Of a stretch of 46,506 nucleotides of DNA, positions 22,384 to 30,603 are shown piece by piece. The position numbers were made by a program, and so were the translations under genes. This stretch comes from Candidatus Woesearchaeota archaeon (lineage in GTDB: Archaea > Nanobdellota > Nanobdellia > Woesearchaeales > DSVV01), in the NCBI GenBank assembly GCA_016219865.1, contig JACRKF010000012.1, positions 1-46,506 on the forward strand, in the 5' to 3' direction. The notes below the pieces were generated by a model. That model was not told where the DNA came from, ran no database searches, and saw only the letters and a program-made list of their open reading frames with translations. Numbering within the stretch: the first letter of the stretch is position 1; each line of letters opens with the position of its first letter.

Positions 22384-23289
22384 TTATACACATTCACTTT
22401 TCTCTTCTTTCAATATCTTCACAGTTTCATCAAAAGCTGCTTTTGCGCATTGCTGCATACCCTCTTCACTATTGCCAGCGATATGCGGAGTGCAGATTGT
22501 ATTTTCTAATTTATACAGCTTCGAAGGATTTGGTTCATCAACAAATACATCAAGAACTGCAGCTTTTATTTTTTTATGAAGCAATGCATCATACAATGCA
22601 TCTTCATCAATTAATGCTCCTCTGGATGCATTAATCAGGATTGTATTTTTATTCATCAATGCAAGCTTTTTTCCATCAATCATATGTTTAGTTTCATTAG
22701 TTAATTCACAATGCAATGTTACAACATTACAAGATAATACTTCATCAAGAGTATTCTTTGCATTTTGATTGTATGGATCAAATGCTTTTATTTCCATTCC
22801 AAAAGCTTTTGCTCTCATTGCAACTGCTTGTCCAATTCTTCCAAAACCAACAATACCGAGTGTTAAGCTTCTTAATTCTCTTCGCTTATTATTTTCTTTA
22901 ATTGTGCTGAAGTCTTCTCCTTGTTTTAACAATTTGGATGTGTACACAACATCATCAGTTATAGAAATCAATGTTCTTAATACATAATCAGCAACAGCAT
23001 CTGCATTTTGTCCTCTTGCGCTAACTACTTTTACATTTTTCTGTTCAGCAGCTTTCACATCAATATGATCAACACCTGAAGTCGCAGTTGCAATAATCTG
23101 CAACTTTTTCATATCAGCTAAATAATTTTGATCAATTCTTGTTTTTGATCTTATTACAAGAATTTGCGCTTGTTTTGTTTTTTTATCAAGTTTTGTAGTA
23201 TCTGTTACAATTACATTGCCAAGTTGTTGAAACAATTGTTTAGCATCAGAATGCACAGTGGAATCAATTACAATTAATTTATTTTTCAT
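22384..23289 (-). CDS. D-isomer-specific 2-hydroxyacid dehydrogenase
   Basis: 301 residues. The NAD-binding GIVGFGRIGQAVAMRAKAFG lies near 145-164, followed by the substrate-domain motifs ATATSGVDHIDVKAAEQKNVKVV and ARGQNADAVADYVL. Catalytic residues: Arg in NASRGALIDEDAL, Glu in VFVDEPNP and His in CTPHIAGNSEEG. Closest in style to phosphoglycerate dehydrogenase (SerA) without the ACT domain, but glyoxylate or lactate reductases share the fold. Its ATG overlaps the TGA of the CARF-like gene (ATGA). The two-gene unit lies between two MITE copies. Confidence 0.82.
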   Translation of the reverse strand: MKNKLIVIDSTVHSDAKQLFQQLGNVIVTDTTKLDKKTKQAQILVIRSKTRIDQNYLADMKKLQIIATATSGVDHIDVKAAEQKNVKVVSARGQNADAVADYVLRTLISITDDVVYTSKLLKQGEDFSTIKENNKRRELRSLTLGIVGFGRIGQAVAMRAKAFGMEIKAFDPYNQNAKNTLDEVLSCNVVTLHCELTNETKHMIDGKKLALMNKNTILINASRGALIDEDALYDALLHKKIKAAVLDVFVDEPNPSKLYKLENTICTPHIAGNSEEGMQQCAKAAFDETVKILKEEKSECV

Positions 23290-23648
23290 ACATCAACGAC
23301 CTCATTTTTTTCATTTACTGTGATAAGTTTGAATCCGCAGCCATTTTTGATTAGCGCAGTAATTATTGCCATATGCTCTTTTCCAGCGCCTGATACTATA
23401 TTCAATGCAACCTCAAAGTCTGCAATCTTTCCTTTGAATGCTTCAGTTATATTCTTGGTTAATTCATCTAAAGAAAGCGCATCTGAATTAAAGGAAATCA
23501 CCTCAATTGGTTTTTTTGCTTTAAAATTTTCTTTACCAAAATCATTAGTCACAACAATAATCTTTTTCCATTCAAAAGCATCAATTATCTTATTCACATC
23601 TATCCAAGTTCCTTTTCCAGTTGATACATTAACAATAAGTGTTGGCAT
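23286..23648 (-). CDS. CARF-like Rossmann-fold protein
   Basis: 120 residues: N-terminal strand TLIVNVSTGKGTW, helix, strand KIIVVTNDFG, and the signature ALNIVSGAGKEHMAIITALIKNGCGF. The last resembles the N-x-[ST]-G-G-T-K-x-M loop of CARF domains that bind cyclic oligoadenylates, and of Csa3-type regulators. No effector (HEPN, nuclease or HTH) is attached. It is co-transcribed with a dehydrogenase. TTTAAATAATA about 21-31 nt upstream supports the start. The CARF assignment is by pattern only; a different Rossmann family is possible. Confidence 0.5.
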   Translation of the reverse strand: MPTLIVNVSTGKGTWIDVNKIIDAFEWKKIIVVTNDFGKENFKAKKPIEVISFNSDALSLDELTKNITEAFKGKIADFEVALNIVSGAGKEHMAIITALIKNGCGFKLITVNEKNEVVDV

Positions 23649-23685
23649 AAAAAAGAGTTATATTGGTATTATTTAAAATTATCTG

Positions 23686-23813
23686 TATGTGTTTAGCACC
23701 CTAAGGTCGAAATTCAATTGATTTCCAGACGAGAGCGTCGCGAGGGGATGCTCCACCGGGAACGCAGCTCCTCTAGAAATCTCGTCGAGAATTTCGAAGG
23801 TGCTAAACACATG
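23686..23813. mobile_element. MITE-like element, copy B
   Basis: The 126-bp core (ATGTGT...ACACAT) matches copy A at 122 of 126 positions, with the same 14-bp terminal inverted repeats. The 10-bp flanks AAATTATCTG and CAATTATCCA agree at 7 of 10 positions in register, as expected of an older, decayed target duplication. One left-arm change (C to A) and three adjacent right-arm changes convert GATTTCC/GGAAATC into GATTTCCAGA/TCTAGAAATC, so stem pairing is partly kept. It sits between the divergent promoters of the CARF-like and VIT1 genes. Confidence 0.8.
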
Positions 23814-23858
23814 CAATTATCCATAACATTTTTATATCAACTAATAACAGAAATAACT

Positions 23859-24608
23859 ATGCTTCAGAAAAAGCAAACATTAATGGAAAAAGCAAGAGTC
23901 AGTCATGGTTTAGGTAAGATTGACAAGTCAGAAGTTCATGTAAAATCAGGTCATTATATTCGAGATGTGGTTTTTGGAGCAAATGATGGATTAGTGTCAA
24001 TTGTTGCATTAGTTACTGGTGTTGCAGGCGGAGTTGCAAACAATAAGATTGTTCTTTTAGCAGGTATTGCAGGGGCAATAGCTGGAGCAATTTCAATGGG
24101 GTTAGGTTCATATATTTCTAATAAATCTCAGATTGATTTCTTCAAATCAGAAATTGAAAAAGAAAAGCGTGAATTAGATGAAGAACCGGAAAAAGAGATG
24201 GAAGAATTAAAAGAGATTTACACAAAAAAAGGGTTTAAAGGAAAAGATTTAGAAAAAGTCACAAAAATAATCAGTTCAAATAAAAGAGTAATGCTTGATG
24301 TTATGATTAAAGAAGAGCTTGGCTTAGATGTGGATTTTAATAATCCAGCAATAGCAGGAGTATTATCTGGTATTTTTTTTATATTTGGTTCATTAGTGCC
24401 AGTGCTTCCTTTCTTTTTTAATACATCAATGGCATTAACTATCTCAATCATTGCAAGTTTAGTCGGTTTATTTATTCTTGGCGCATTAAAAACATTAGTT
24501 GTAAGACAAAATCCATTTAAGTTGGGATTAGAATCAGTTATAGTTGGTGGAATTGCAATGGTAATCACATATTATATCGGAAGTTTATTTGGCGTTACAG
24601 TTACATAG
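23859..24608 (+). CDS. VIT1/CCC1-family iron/manganese transporter
   Basis: 249 residues. SGHYIRDVVFGANDGLVSIVALVTG is the first helix signature. GAIAGAISMGLGSYISNKSQIDFF follows, then a cytoplasmic acidic metal-binding helix pair (EIEKEKRELDEEPEKEMEELKEIY) and three more helices. Plant VIT1 and yeast CCC1 move ferrous iron or Mn out of the cytosol into the vacuole; archaeal forms probably export. A longer frame starts inside the MITE, but TTTTTATA about 23-30 nt before this ATG marks the real start. Confidence 0.88.
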   Translation: MLQKKQTLMEKARVSHGLGKIDKSEVHVKSGHYIRDVVFGANDGLVSIVALVTGVAGGVANNKIVLLAGIAGAIAGAISMGLGSYISNKSQIDFFKSEIEKEKRELDEEPEKEMEELKEIYTKKGFKGKDLEKVTKIISSNKRVMLDVMIKEELGLDVDFNNPAIAGVLSGIFFIFGSLVPVLPFFFNTSMALTISIIASLVGLFILGALKTLVVRQNPFKLGLESVIVGGIAMVITYYIGSLFGVTVT

Positions 24609-24728
24609 TTTATCGAGGTTCTTAAGGATATCATGCATAGTTGTCGTAGTTAACCTCTGTCGCAAATACTAACCTTTTTAAATCATCCATAATTCTAGTT
24701 CTAAAATAAAATCAGAAGTGTGATACTT

Positions 24729-25988
24729 ATGGATACAACAACTAATTATGAAGTAAAAGATATGAAACTAGCAAAACAAGGTTCATTGAACATAGAACTT
24801 GCAGAAAACAACATGCAGGCATTGTTGCAAATCAGAAAAAGATTTGAAAAAGAATTGCCATTCAAGGGATTAACAATTGGCTTAGCATTGCACGTTACTA
24901 AAGAAACAGCAGTTCTAGTTAGAACATTAAAAGCAGGTGGAGCAACAGTAGCAATTACAGGCTGCAATCCTTTGTCAACACAAGATGATGTTGCTGCTGC
25001 ATTAGCAGCTGAAGGCATTAAAGTGTGGGCATATAAAGGAGAAACAAAAGAAGATTACTACAAATACTTGACACATGTTATCAGCCAAAAACCGCATATT
25101 ACAATCGATGACGGCTGTGATTTAGTTTCTGAGATTCATACAAAACACAAAGAATTAATTCCTCATTTGATTGGTGGCTGTGAAGAAACAACAACAGGAG
25201 TTATTCGATTAAAAGCAATGGAGAAAGACAAAGCATTGCACTGTCCGATCATAGCAGTCAATGATAATAAAACAAAACATTTGTTAGACAATATTATTGG
25301 CACTGGACAATCAACACTCGATGGAATCTTGAGAGCAACAAACACTTTAATTGCAGGCAAGAACTTTGTTGTAGCTGGCTATGGCAGTTGCGGTAAAGGA
25401 TTAACATCACGCGCAAGAGGTTTAGGCGCAAATGTAATTGTCACTGAAGTTGATAATTTTGCAGCATTGCAAGCAGTTTATGATGGTTTCAGAGTAATGC
25501 CTATGGCAGAAGCAGCAAAGATTGGAGATATTTTCGTAACAGTTACAGGAAATAAAAATGTTATTGACTTGCACCATATGAAAGAAATGAAATCAGGTAC
25601 AATCTTAGCAAATTCAGGACATTTTGACGCAGAAATAAATGTTGCAGAATTAAAAAAACATGCATCTCCGCGACAAATGCGGCCATTTATGGAAGAATAT
25701 ATTCTTGATGGAAAAAAGATATTCATATTAGCAGAAGCTCGACTTGTAAATCTAGGAAGTGCCGAAGGGCATCCAAGCGAAGTAATGGCAACATCTTTTT
25801 GCGGTCAAGCATTAGCATGTGAATTTCTTGTAAAGAATAAAGGCAAAATGAAAAACGAAGTTATTACATTGCCTGCTGAAATTGATGATCGCATTGCAAG
25901 ATTGCAATTGCAAGCATTAACAATAAGAATTGACACATTAACAGAAGAACAAAAGAAATATCTTGGGTCATGGCAGGAAGGGACGTAG
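24729..25988 (+). CDS. ahcY: Adenosylhomocysteinase
   Basis: Splits S-adenosylhomocysteine into adenosine and homocysteine, removing the inhibitor made by methyltransferases. 419 residues. TIDDGCDLV and GGCEETTTGVIRL carry active-site Asp/Glu, NDNKTKHLLDNIIGTGQSTLDGI holds catalytic Lys/Asp, and GYGSCGKGLTSRARGLGANVIVTEVD binds NAD. NSGHFDAEI and the end KYLGSWQEGT follow. A GTG three codons earlier is an alternative start. The TATA-like TTTTTAAAT lies about 50 nt upstream, giving a short leader, unlike most genes here. Confidence 0.92.
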   Translation: MDTTTNYEVKDMKLAKQGSLNIELAENNMQALLQIRKRFEKELPFKGLTIGLALHVTKETAVLVRTLKAGGATVAITGCNPLSTQDDVAAALAAEGIKVWAYKGETKEDYYKYLTHVISQKPHITIDDGCDLVSEIHTKHKELIPHLIGGCEETTTGVIRLKAMEKDKALHCPIIAVNDNKTKHLLDNIIGTGQSTLDGILRATNTLIAGKNFVVAGYGSCGKGLTSRARGLGANVIVTEVDNFAALQAVYDGFRVMPMAEAAKIGDIFVTVTGNKNVIDLHHMKEMKSGTILANSGHFDAEINVAELKKHASPRQMRPFMEEYILDGKKIFILAEARLVNLGSAEGHPSEVMATSFCGQALACEFLVKNKGKMKNEVITLPAEIDDRIARLQLQALTIRIDTLTEEQKKYLGSWQEGT

Positions 25989-26126
25989 TTGCAAAGAAAA
26001 AGGAAAAATGAATGGACAACACCATTATATCAAGTAATTCATGCAAAAAAGAGAATTTAGTGTGAAACGCAAAACCAATAGCTTTAAAAATTTAGACAAT
26101 CTCTTTATTTTGAGAGGGATTAAACA

Positions 26127-26594
26127 ATGCAATGCGACATGTGTGGAAAAGAAGATTATTTATTGAGAACATTGATAGAAGGCACAGAACTCACTGTTTG
26201 TAAAGCATGCGCAAGATTTGGTAAAGTTCTTGGCAATTATCGTCCTGAAGTAAAGCAAAAACAACAAGAAGTAAAAAAACAAAAGCCTCAAGTTCCAGCA
26301 ATTGAAATTATTTTATTGGTGAGAGAAGATTATGCGCAACTAATAAAACAAAAGCGAGAACAATTAAACTTAACACAGGAAGAGTTCGCAAAAAAGCTCA
26401 ATGAAAAGCATTCATTCTTACAAAATATTGAAGCAGGAAAACATATGCCTTCTATAGAATTAGCAAGAAAATTAGAAAAAACATTAGGGATTGTTTTAAT
26501 TCAAGAACATAAAGAACTTCATGAAGGAAACATAAATCAACAAAAATCAGGAGTAATGACTTTAGGAGATATTATCAAGTTGAAGAAAAAATAA
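26127..26594 (+). CDS. Multiprotein bridging factor, archaeal MBF1
   Basis: 155 residues. An N-terminal zinc ribbon (C3-x2-C6 and C24-x2-C27: MQCDMCGKEDYLL, VCKACARFG) is followed by a charged linker and the MBF1 helix-turn-helix YAQLIKQKREQLNLTQEEFAKKLNEKHSFLQNIEAGKHMPSIELARKLEKTLGI. Archaeal MBF1 associates with translating ribosomes and may link TBP to activators. A GAGAGGGATT site precedes the ATG. A strong hairpin lies between it and the convergent gene. Confidence 0.9.
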   Translation: MQCDMCGKEDYLLRTLIEGTELTVCKACARFGKVLGNYRPEVKQKQQEVKKQKPQVPAIEIILLVREDYAQLIKQKREQLNLTQEEFAKKLNEKHSFLQNIEAGKHMPSIELARKLEKTLGIVLIQEHKELHEGNINQQKSGVMTLGDIIKLKKK

Positions 26595-26598
26595 TGAT

Positions 26599-26628
26599 AT
26601 AATTTGCGAACTGTGTTCAGCAAATTAT
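26599..26628. terminator. Bidirectional hairpin between convergent genes
   Basis: ATAATTTGC pairs with GCAAATTAT, extended inside by GAAC-TGT-GTTC. It lies a few bases after the MBF1 stop and overlaps the end of the convergent membrane protein gene, so it can serve both transcripts. Confidence 0.6.
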
Positions 26629-26984
26629 CTATTCAGGTTATAGTGTCCTTTCTTTCGTTTATTATTAACAACTGCAACAGAAATTACACCAAACAACATA
26701 ATCCAGACAGTATATGCAAATAATTTAAAGTATAATCTATCGTCGCTATTATTGATTGTGCTTACAGCCTGCGCAGTTGTGCTTGCGCTTGTAACAACTG
26801 CATCACCTGTTGCCACAGCAAATCCAGTCAAGAAAGGCACAGCTTGTAAAAATGCAAAGAATCCAACTAATAATAATCCTAACATAAAAACAGCTTCAGT
26901 TGTTTTCTGATGATGTTCTTTATGCATAGCATGATGTTCTAAAAAATGATGTTTTAAACTCTTTTTCTGCTCTTTTTTAATCAT
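26625..26984 (-). CDS. Small membrane protein, His-rich N-terminus
   Basis: 119 residues. A basic N-terminus containing KHHFLEHHAMHKEHHQK (six His) is followed by two transmembrane helices (about 33-53 and 85-105) with a Thr/Ala-rich loop and a basic end. I start at the internal ATG preceded by GAGGTT and by TTTATATATA about 24-32 nt upstream. A longer GTG-started reading would place its own promoter inside the gene. Unknown function. Divergent from the membrane-anchored regulator gene, sharing a palindromic intergenic region. Confidence 0.55.
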   Translation of the reverse strand: MIKKEQKKSLKHHFLEHHAMHKEHHQKTTEAVFMLGLLLVGFFAFLQAVPFLTGFAVATGDAVVTSASTTAQAVSTINNSDDRLYFKLFAYTVWIMLFGVISVAVVNNKRKKGHYNLNR

Positions 26985-27026
26985 AACCTCTTTTTTAGGT
27001 TCAGTTATATATAAATCTTTCTTTGA

Positions 27027-27053
27027 AAAATTGTTCACAAGGTGAACAATTTT
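27027..27053. promoter_or_regulatory. 27-bp palindrome between divergent promoters
   Basis: AAAATTGTTCAC and GTGAACAATTTT are exact reverse complements around AAG. The palindrome lies between two outward TATA-like boxes (27007-27016 on the minus strand, about 27059-27068 on the plus strand). It is a likely operator for the winged-helix protein encoded to its right. Confidence 0.65.
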
Positions 27054-27091
27054 AAGATAATTTTATATAGCAATACTTCCAAAAACAGTAT

Positions 27092-27829
27092 ATGCGTAAA
27101 AAAGTCTTATCCTTAATTGTACTACTGGCATTTTCGTTTATTCTATTTATTCCTTTCATCTCCGCCACTACAATCCTCAAAGGCATTGTTCTTGACAAAG
27201 ATGGTGCTGTTGTTGGCAAAGCAGCTCTTAAATTTGATTGTAATGATAACAACATTAATTACCCCAAAACAACTGACAACTTTGGCACATTCAGGATAGA
27301 AAATGCTGCAATTGGAGAATGTGAGCTTTTTGCGCAAGCAGCTGGTTTTACAGGTTCAACAATTATTCAAGTGCAGCAAGATGCAACAACAAAAGCAGTC
27401 ATTACACTCAACACGCCATTAGTAAACACAAAAAGCACAATTGCATTACTCATAATTATTCTTATGTTTGCTATCATTCTTTTTGCAGTGTTTTATTGGC
27501 TGCATAAATTAATCAGAAAAAAGATAAAGTTCAAGAAAGAACAAACACAGCAACAAGACCAGCAATCAAAACAAAAACCACAAAAACAAGAATTGTCAGA
27601 TAAACTAAACACAATCTATCCGACATTATCAAAGAACGAAAAAGCTATTATTGATTATATGAAGAACAACAATAATCAAGCAGTGCAAGCTGCTCTTCGT
27701 CATGCAACAGATATAGCAAGAACAACATTAACAAGAACTTTGCAATCTTTAGAGCAAAAGAAATTAATAATAATAGAAAAACACGGAAAAGCTGTCAAAA
27801 TAAAATTTTCTGATTGGATAAACGAATAG
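27092..27829 (+). CDS. Membrane-anchored winged-helix regulator with external beta domain
   Basis: 245 residues. Signal peptide about 1-25 (LIVLLAFSFILFIPFISATT). A CarboxypepD_reg-like beta domain follows (26-108: LKGIVLDKDGAVVGKAALKFDC, FGTFRIENAAIGECELFAQAAGFTG). Next come one transmembrane helix (about 115-140), a Lys/Gln-rich linker and a C-terminal winged helix (about 168-240: YPTLSKNEKAIIDYMKNNNNQAVQAALRH, IARTTLTRTLQSLEQKKLIIIEKHGK). This orientation puts the sensor outside and the DNA-binding domain inside, as in the archaeal COG2512-type proteins. One-component transmembrane signalling is the likely role. The TATA-like box stands 24-32 nt before the ATG. Confidence 0.78.
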   Translation: MRKKVLSLIVLLAFSFILFIPFISATTILKGIVLDKDGAVVGKAALKFDCNDNNINYPKTTDNFGTFRIENAAIGECELFAQAAGFTGSTIIQVQQDATTKAVITLNTPLVNTKSTIALLIIILMFAIILFAVFYWLHKLIRKKIKFKKEQTQQQDQQSKQKPQKQELSDKLNTIYPTLSKNEKAIIDYMKNNNNQAVQAALRHATDIARTTLTRTLQSLEQKKLIIIEKHGKAVKIKFSDWINE

Positions 27830-28030
27830 GGTAAAATTGGGCAATGAATAAGTATTTTTAACAAAAACAGAGACTAAATAAGCATTCTAGAAAACTTCTG
27901 CCCGCAATAGTAATATATATTTGTTGCACTATATTAATGGTAGTTTAAGATATCATTAAGATAGAATAGCATAATAGCATGATTGAAAACAATCAAGTAA
28001 AAAATAAAAAAATAGAGTGAGGGTGGAACA

Positions 28031-28993
28031 ATGAAAAAACTATACGCAATAATTGCACTAGTATTTGTGCTGAGTATAATGAGTATAACTTCAGTTTTTG
28101 CTGCAATTGATCTTTCATTAGAAGATTTGCAGGCAAAAAAAACAGCAGAAGCATACTCGCCTGTGCATCTGCAATTTACAATAAAGAACACAGGTGATGA
28201 AGTAGTAATTACAGGAATGCAGATACAGCCATTTACGCCAGACAGCTACAATGGTTTAGGTGTCTATAATCTTTTCTTCCTAGCTGGAGCAGAGAAGAAA
28301 CCAATAACAGAATTAACTGTCTACAAGAAAGATGGTTCAACACGAATTGAAAAAGTAGAAGAAAGAATGGTATCTGGAGTAGAATTATATGATTCAGGAG
28401 CTGAACAGAAATTTACGCAGCCAGTTGATTCAATTCAATTATTTCCAGGTGAATCTGTAAAACTAGAGCATGACTTTCAATTTAGAGATGCAAAAGCAGT
28501 TTTGCCAGGAACGCATCAATTAGGTCTGCGTTTTGTTGGTTATCAACAACCAATAGAAAATGGTTTATTTGTGCGTGGAGAAAAAGCAGAATCAAACAGT
28601 AAGAACAATGAACAATTGACAACAATCACTGTGGAAAAACGAGCGCCTTTAGTTGAAACAGAAAACTTTGATCTTGAAGGCTTTGGTGAATTAAAAAGCA
28701 ACCAATACTTCATGCATGATTACTGGGAATACCACGAGAATAAAAAGCTATGTGCAACAGTTGAAAGCAACGAAATCTGTCTGCTTGAAGGATATGATGG
28801 GATAAACTATCCTTTCACAGTCAATGGAAAGCAATTAGAAGCTGATTGGAAAGCTAAATTGCTCTACAACTGGGATGATACATTCATGGAAACATGGCTC
28901 CAAAAAATGTTAATCAGCGCAAAAGTAAAGATTGACAATGTTTCTGTTTACATTGCAGCAGACACTGGATTGTTGTTTGAGGTAACAAAGTAG
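28031..28993 (+). CDS. Secreted protein of unknown function
   Basis: 320 residues. Signal peptide about 1-24 (ending SITSVFAAI). The first domain (about 30-195) has the strand pattern of an immunoglobulin-like module (VHLQFTIKNTGDEVVITGMQI, SIQLFPGESVKLEHDFQF, GTHQLGLRFVGYQ). A second, mixed part has two close Cys residues (LCATVESNEICLLEG). No family recognised; probably an exported or surface protein. GAGGGTGG 5-12 nt before the ATG is the ribosome binding site. The leader of about 100 nt has a small TGATTG-AAAA-CAATCA hairpin. Nothing else is seen between 27830 and the start. Confidence 0.6.
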   Translation: MKKLYAIIALVFVLSIMSITSVFAAIDLSLEDLQAKKTAEAYSPVHLQFTIKNTGDEVVITGMQIQPFTPDSYNGLGVYNLFFLAGAEKKPITELTVYKKDGSTRIEKVEERMVSGVELYDSGAEQKFTQPVDSIQLFPGESVKLEHDFQFRDAKAVLPGTHQLGLRFVGYQQPIENGLFVRGEKAESNSKNNEQLTTITVEKRAPLVETENFDLEGFGELKSNQYFMHDYWEYHENKKLCATVESNEICLLEGYDGINYPFTVNGKQLEADWKAKLLYNWDDTFMETWLQKMLISAKVKIDNVSVYIAADTGLLFEVTK

Positions 28994-29032
28994 AAATAAG
29001 TCAGTAAGGTTATTATTTTGTTTTTCTTTTTT

Positions 29033-29788
29033 TCAATTATACTTATTCTTTTTCAGAAAGATATTTATTTCTTTCACAATCTGTTCGTAATCGATCATTC
29101 TTGATGTTAATTTTGACATATCACGTTCATATTCTTTCTTGCTCACAATATTTCTAACATCAATCTTAATCTTTTCTTTTTTGAGTTTTTTCTGGAATAA
29201 TTGTTTGTCAAAGACAACTTTTGCCTGCATTAAGAACCACATATCATACAAGTCTCTTCCTTTCTTTCTGCTGAATAATGCAATCATTTTCTCGACAAGC
29301 GCTTCTTCAAGCGTCATTCCTAATACAAGAAACTGCTGTTGTGTTTCAGGATATTCGCTTGCAAGCAACTTCCACTCAGGTTTAACCAATGTTCCTGTTC
29401 TGTATCCAGCATCTATTCGAAATTTATTCTGCGTCTGATTTGTGCCTTGATATAATGGACCATAAAAACCAATCTCGCAAGTATAAGCATCTGCAAAAGT
29501 TTCTTCTTTGATAAAATAAGATTGAATCCCAAGCTGCTCGATATCTTTCAATACTTTCTTTATTTGATGTTGGAAAATAGTGATCTTCTTGCAATTGAAA
29601 TCAAGATCTTCAGAAAATCGTTCTAATGAAAACAAATATTTCAGATATGTTCCGCCCTTGAATACTGCATCATCGTAGTGTTTATAATAATAAAACAAAA
29701 ATAGTTTTAAAAGATAATCTTTCTCTTGCTGGTATAAGTTTAATCCGCTTTGCAATGCAATTGCTTGCAATTGTTGTTTACTGATCAT
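29033..29788 (-). CDS. AbiEii/AbiGii-type nucleotidyltransferase toxin
   Basis: 251 residues. The DUF1814 signature FKGGTYLKYLFSLERFSEDLDFN (about 43-65) holds the nucleotidyltransferase G-G-T and D-x-D. A helical C-terminal half follows, with EEALVEKMIALFSRKKGRDLYDMWFL. AbiE systems are type IV toxin-antitoxin or phage-abortive modules; related MenT toxins modify tRNA acceptor ends. The ATG at MISKQQ overlaps the end of the upstream AbiEi-like gene by 11 nt, so the pair is coupled. Confidence 0.82.
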   Translation of the reverse strand: MISKQQLQAIALQSGLNLYQQEKDYLLKLFLFYYYKHYDDAVFKGGTYLKYLFSLERFSEDLDFNCKKITIFQHQIKKVLKDIEQLGIQSYFIKEETFADAYTCEIGFYGPLYQGTNQTQNKFRIDAGYRTGTLVKPEWKLLASEYPETQQQFLVLGMTLEEALVEKMIALFSRKKGRDLYDMWFLMQAKVVFDKQLFQKKLKKEKIKIDVRNIVSKKEYERDMSKLTSRMIDYEQIVKEINIFLKKNKYN

Positions 29789-30548
29789 TGACAATAATCC
29801 TCCATTTTTTATTATAAATAATATTCTTGCTCTCTAAAGCAACTGCTGGATTTAAGACACTAAAGCAGGAGGGAATATTCTTAAGAAATATTCTTTCATG
29901 CTCATTTGTAAGATGCACTGCATCTAATAAATACCCAACTCTAGCAAAAACAGCTTTGTTATGCCATTGCATGCAATACGCAAGCAATTGTTTTTGATCT
30001 GCTTTCTCCCAGCAGTTCTTAAGTATCTTTTTTACCTCTTCAATTCCTCCGCATTTTTGTGATGCAGAAACAATCTCAATAATAAGCTTCTCAATCTCTG
30101 CAATTGCAAAGTTCTGCATTTTTTGGTATCCATAAAACTTTTTGGAGAGAACTCTTGTAGTCTCTATTGCGCTTTTTTTTATTATAAGATGAGGAAATCG
30201 CTTTGTTGATACCACCTGTATTGCTTGCGGTTGTTGCTCTGTAAATCCATAATAAGCAGCAGCAGTCCAATAGCTAATATACGATGGCGCTGTTATAGTT
30301 GTTGCAATCTCAAACAGACTGCCGGAGATTTTCTCAGCAGCAACATAATTATCTTTCTTTAAAGAAATGATAATCCCTTTTTTCTTGAGCGAATAAAGCG
30401 TATTTTTGACAAGAACATTGTTCCATCCAGTGCGTTTTGCAGCAATGGCAAGAGAAAAAACAGTGAATGCTTCCGCTGCATTTAATAAAGCAGCTTCATG
30501 CTGAGAAATACTTTTATAATTTTTAGTTAGATTATCTTGTTTCTTCAT
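29778..30548 (-). CDS. AbiEi-like antitoxin/regulator
   Basis: 256 residues. An N-terminal winged helix (AFTVFSLAIAAKRTGWNNVLVKNTLYSLKKKGIIISLKKDNYV) and a second domain with SYISYWTAAAYYGFTEQQPQAIQVVSTKR and IAEIEKLIIEIV are characteristic of the AbiEi family, which autorepresses the operon. A longer frame adds a Cys-rich 22 residues. I start at MKKQDNLTK because ATTTATAGTA lies about 26-34 nt upstream. It immediately precedes its toxin, the normal order for AbiE. Confidence 0.78.
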   Translation of the reverse strand: MKKQDNLTKNYKSISQHEAALLNAAEAFTVFSLAIAAKRTGWNNVLVKNTLYSLKKKGIIISLKKDNYVAAEKISGSLFEIATTITAPSYISYWTAAAYYGFTEQQPQAIQVVSTKRFPHLIIKKSAIETTRVLSKKFYGYQKMQNFAIAEIEKLIIEIVSASQKCGGIEEVKKILKNCWEKADQKQLLAYCMQWHNKAVFARVGYLLDAVHLTNEHERIFLKNIPSCFSVLNPAVALESKNIIYNKKWRIIVNDQ

Positions 30549-30603
30549 ACAATCAGTACAATAGTTATAACTACTATAAATATGTTTGGAATTTATCATC
30601 CAA

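Noticed and set aside
22265-22579. Reading frame MISRRERREGML... across MITE copy A
   Set aside because: It begins with a non-ATG codon inside the repeat and runs antisense through the dehydrogenase gene. The same peptide start appears at copy B only because the repeat is copied.
23718-23858. N-terminal extension of the VIT1 protein starting in MITE copy B
   Set aside because: The extension is translated repeat sequence. The TATA-like box at about 23829-23836 lies downstream of that start and 23-30 nt before the ATG at 23859.
24660-24728. SAM or SAH riboswitch before ahcY
   Set aside because: The expected leader is only about 20-25 nt and shows no conserved pairing.
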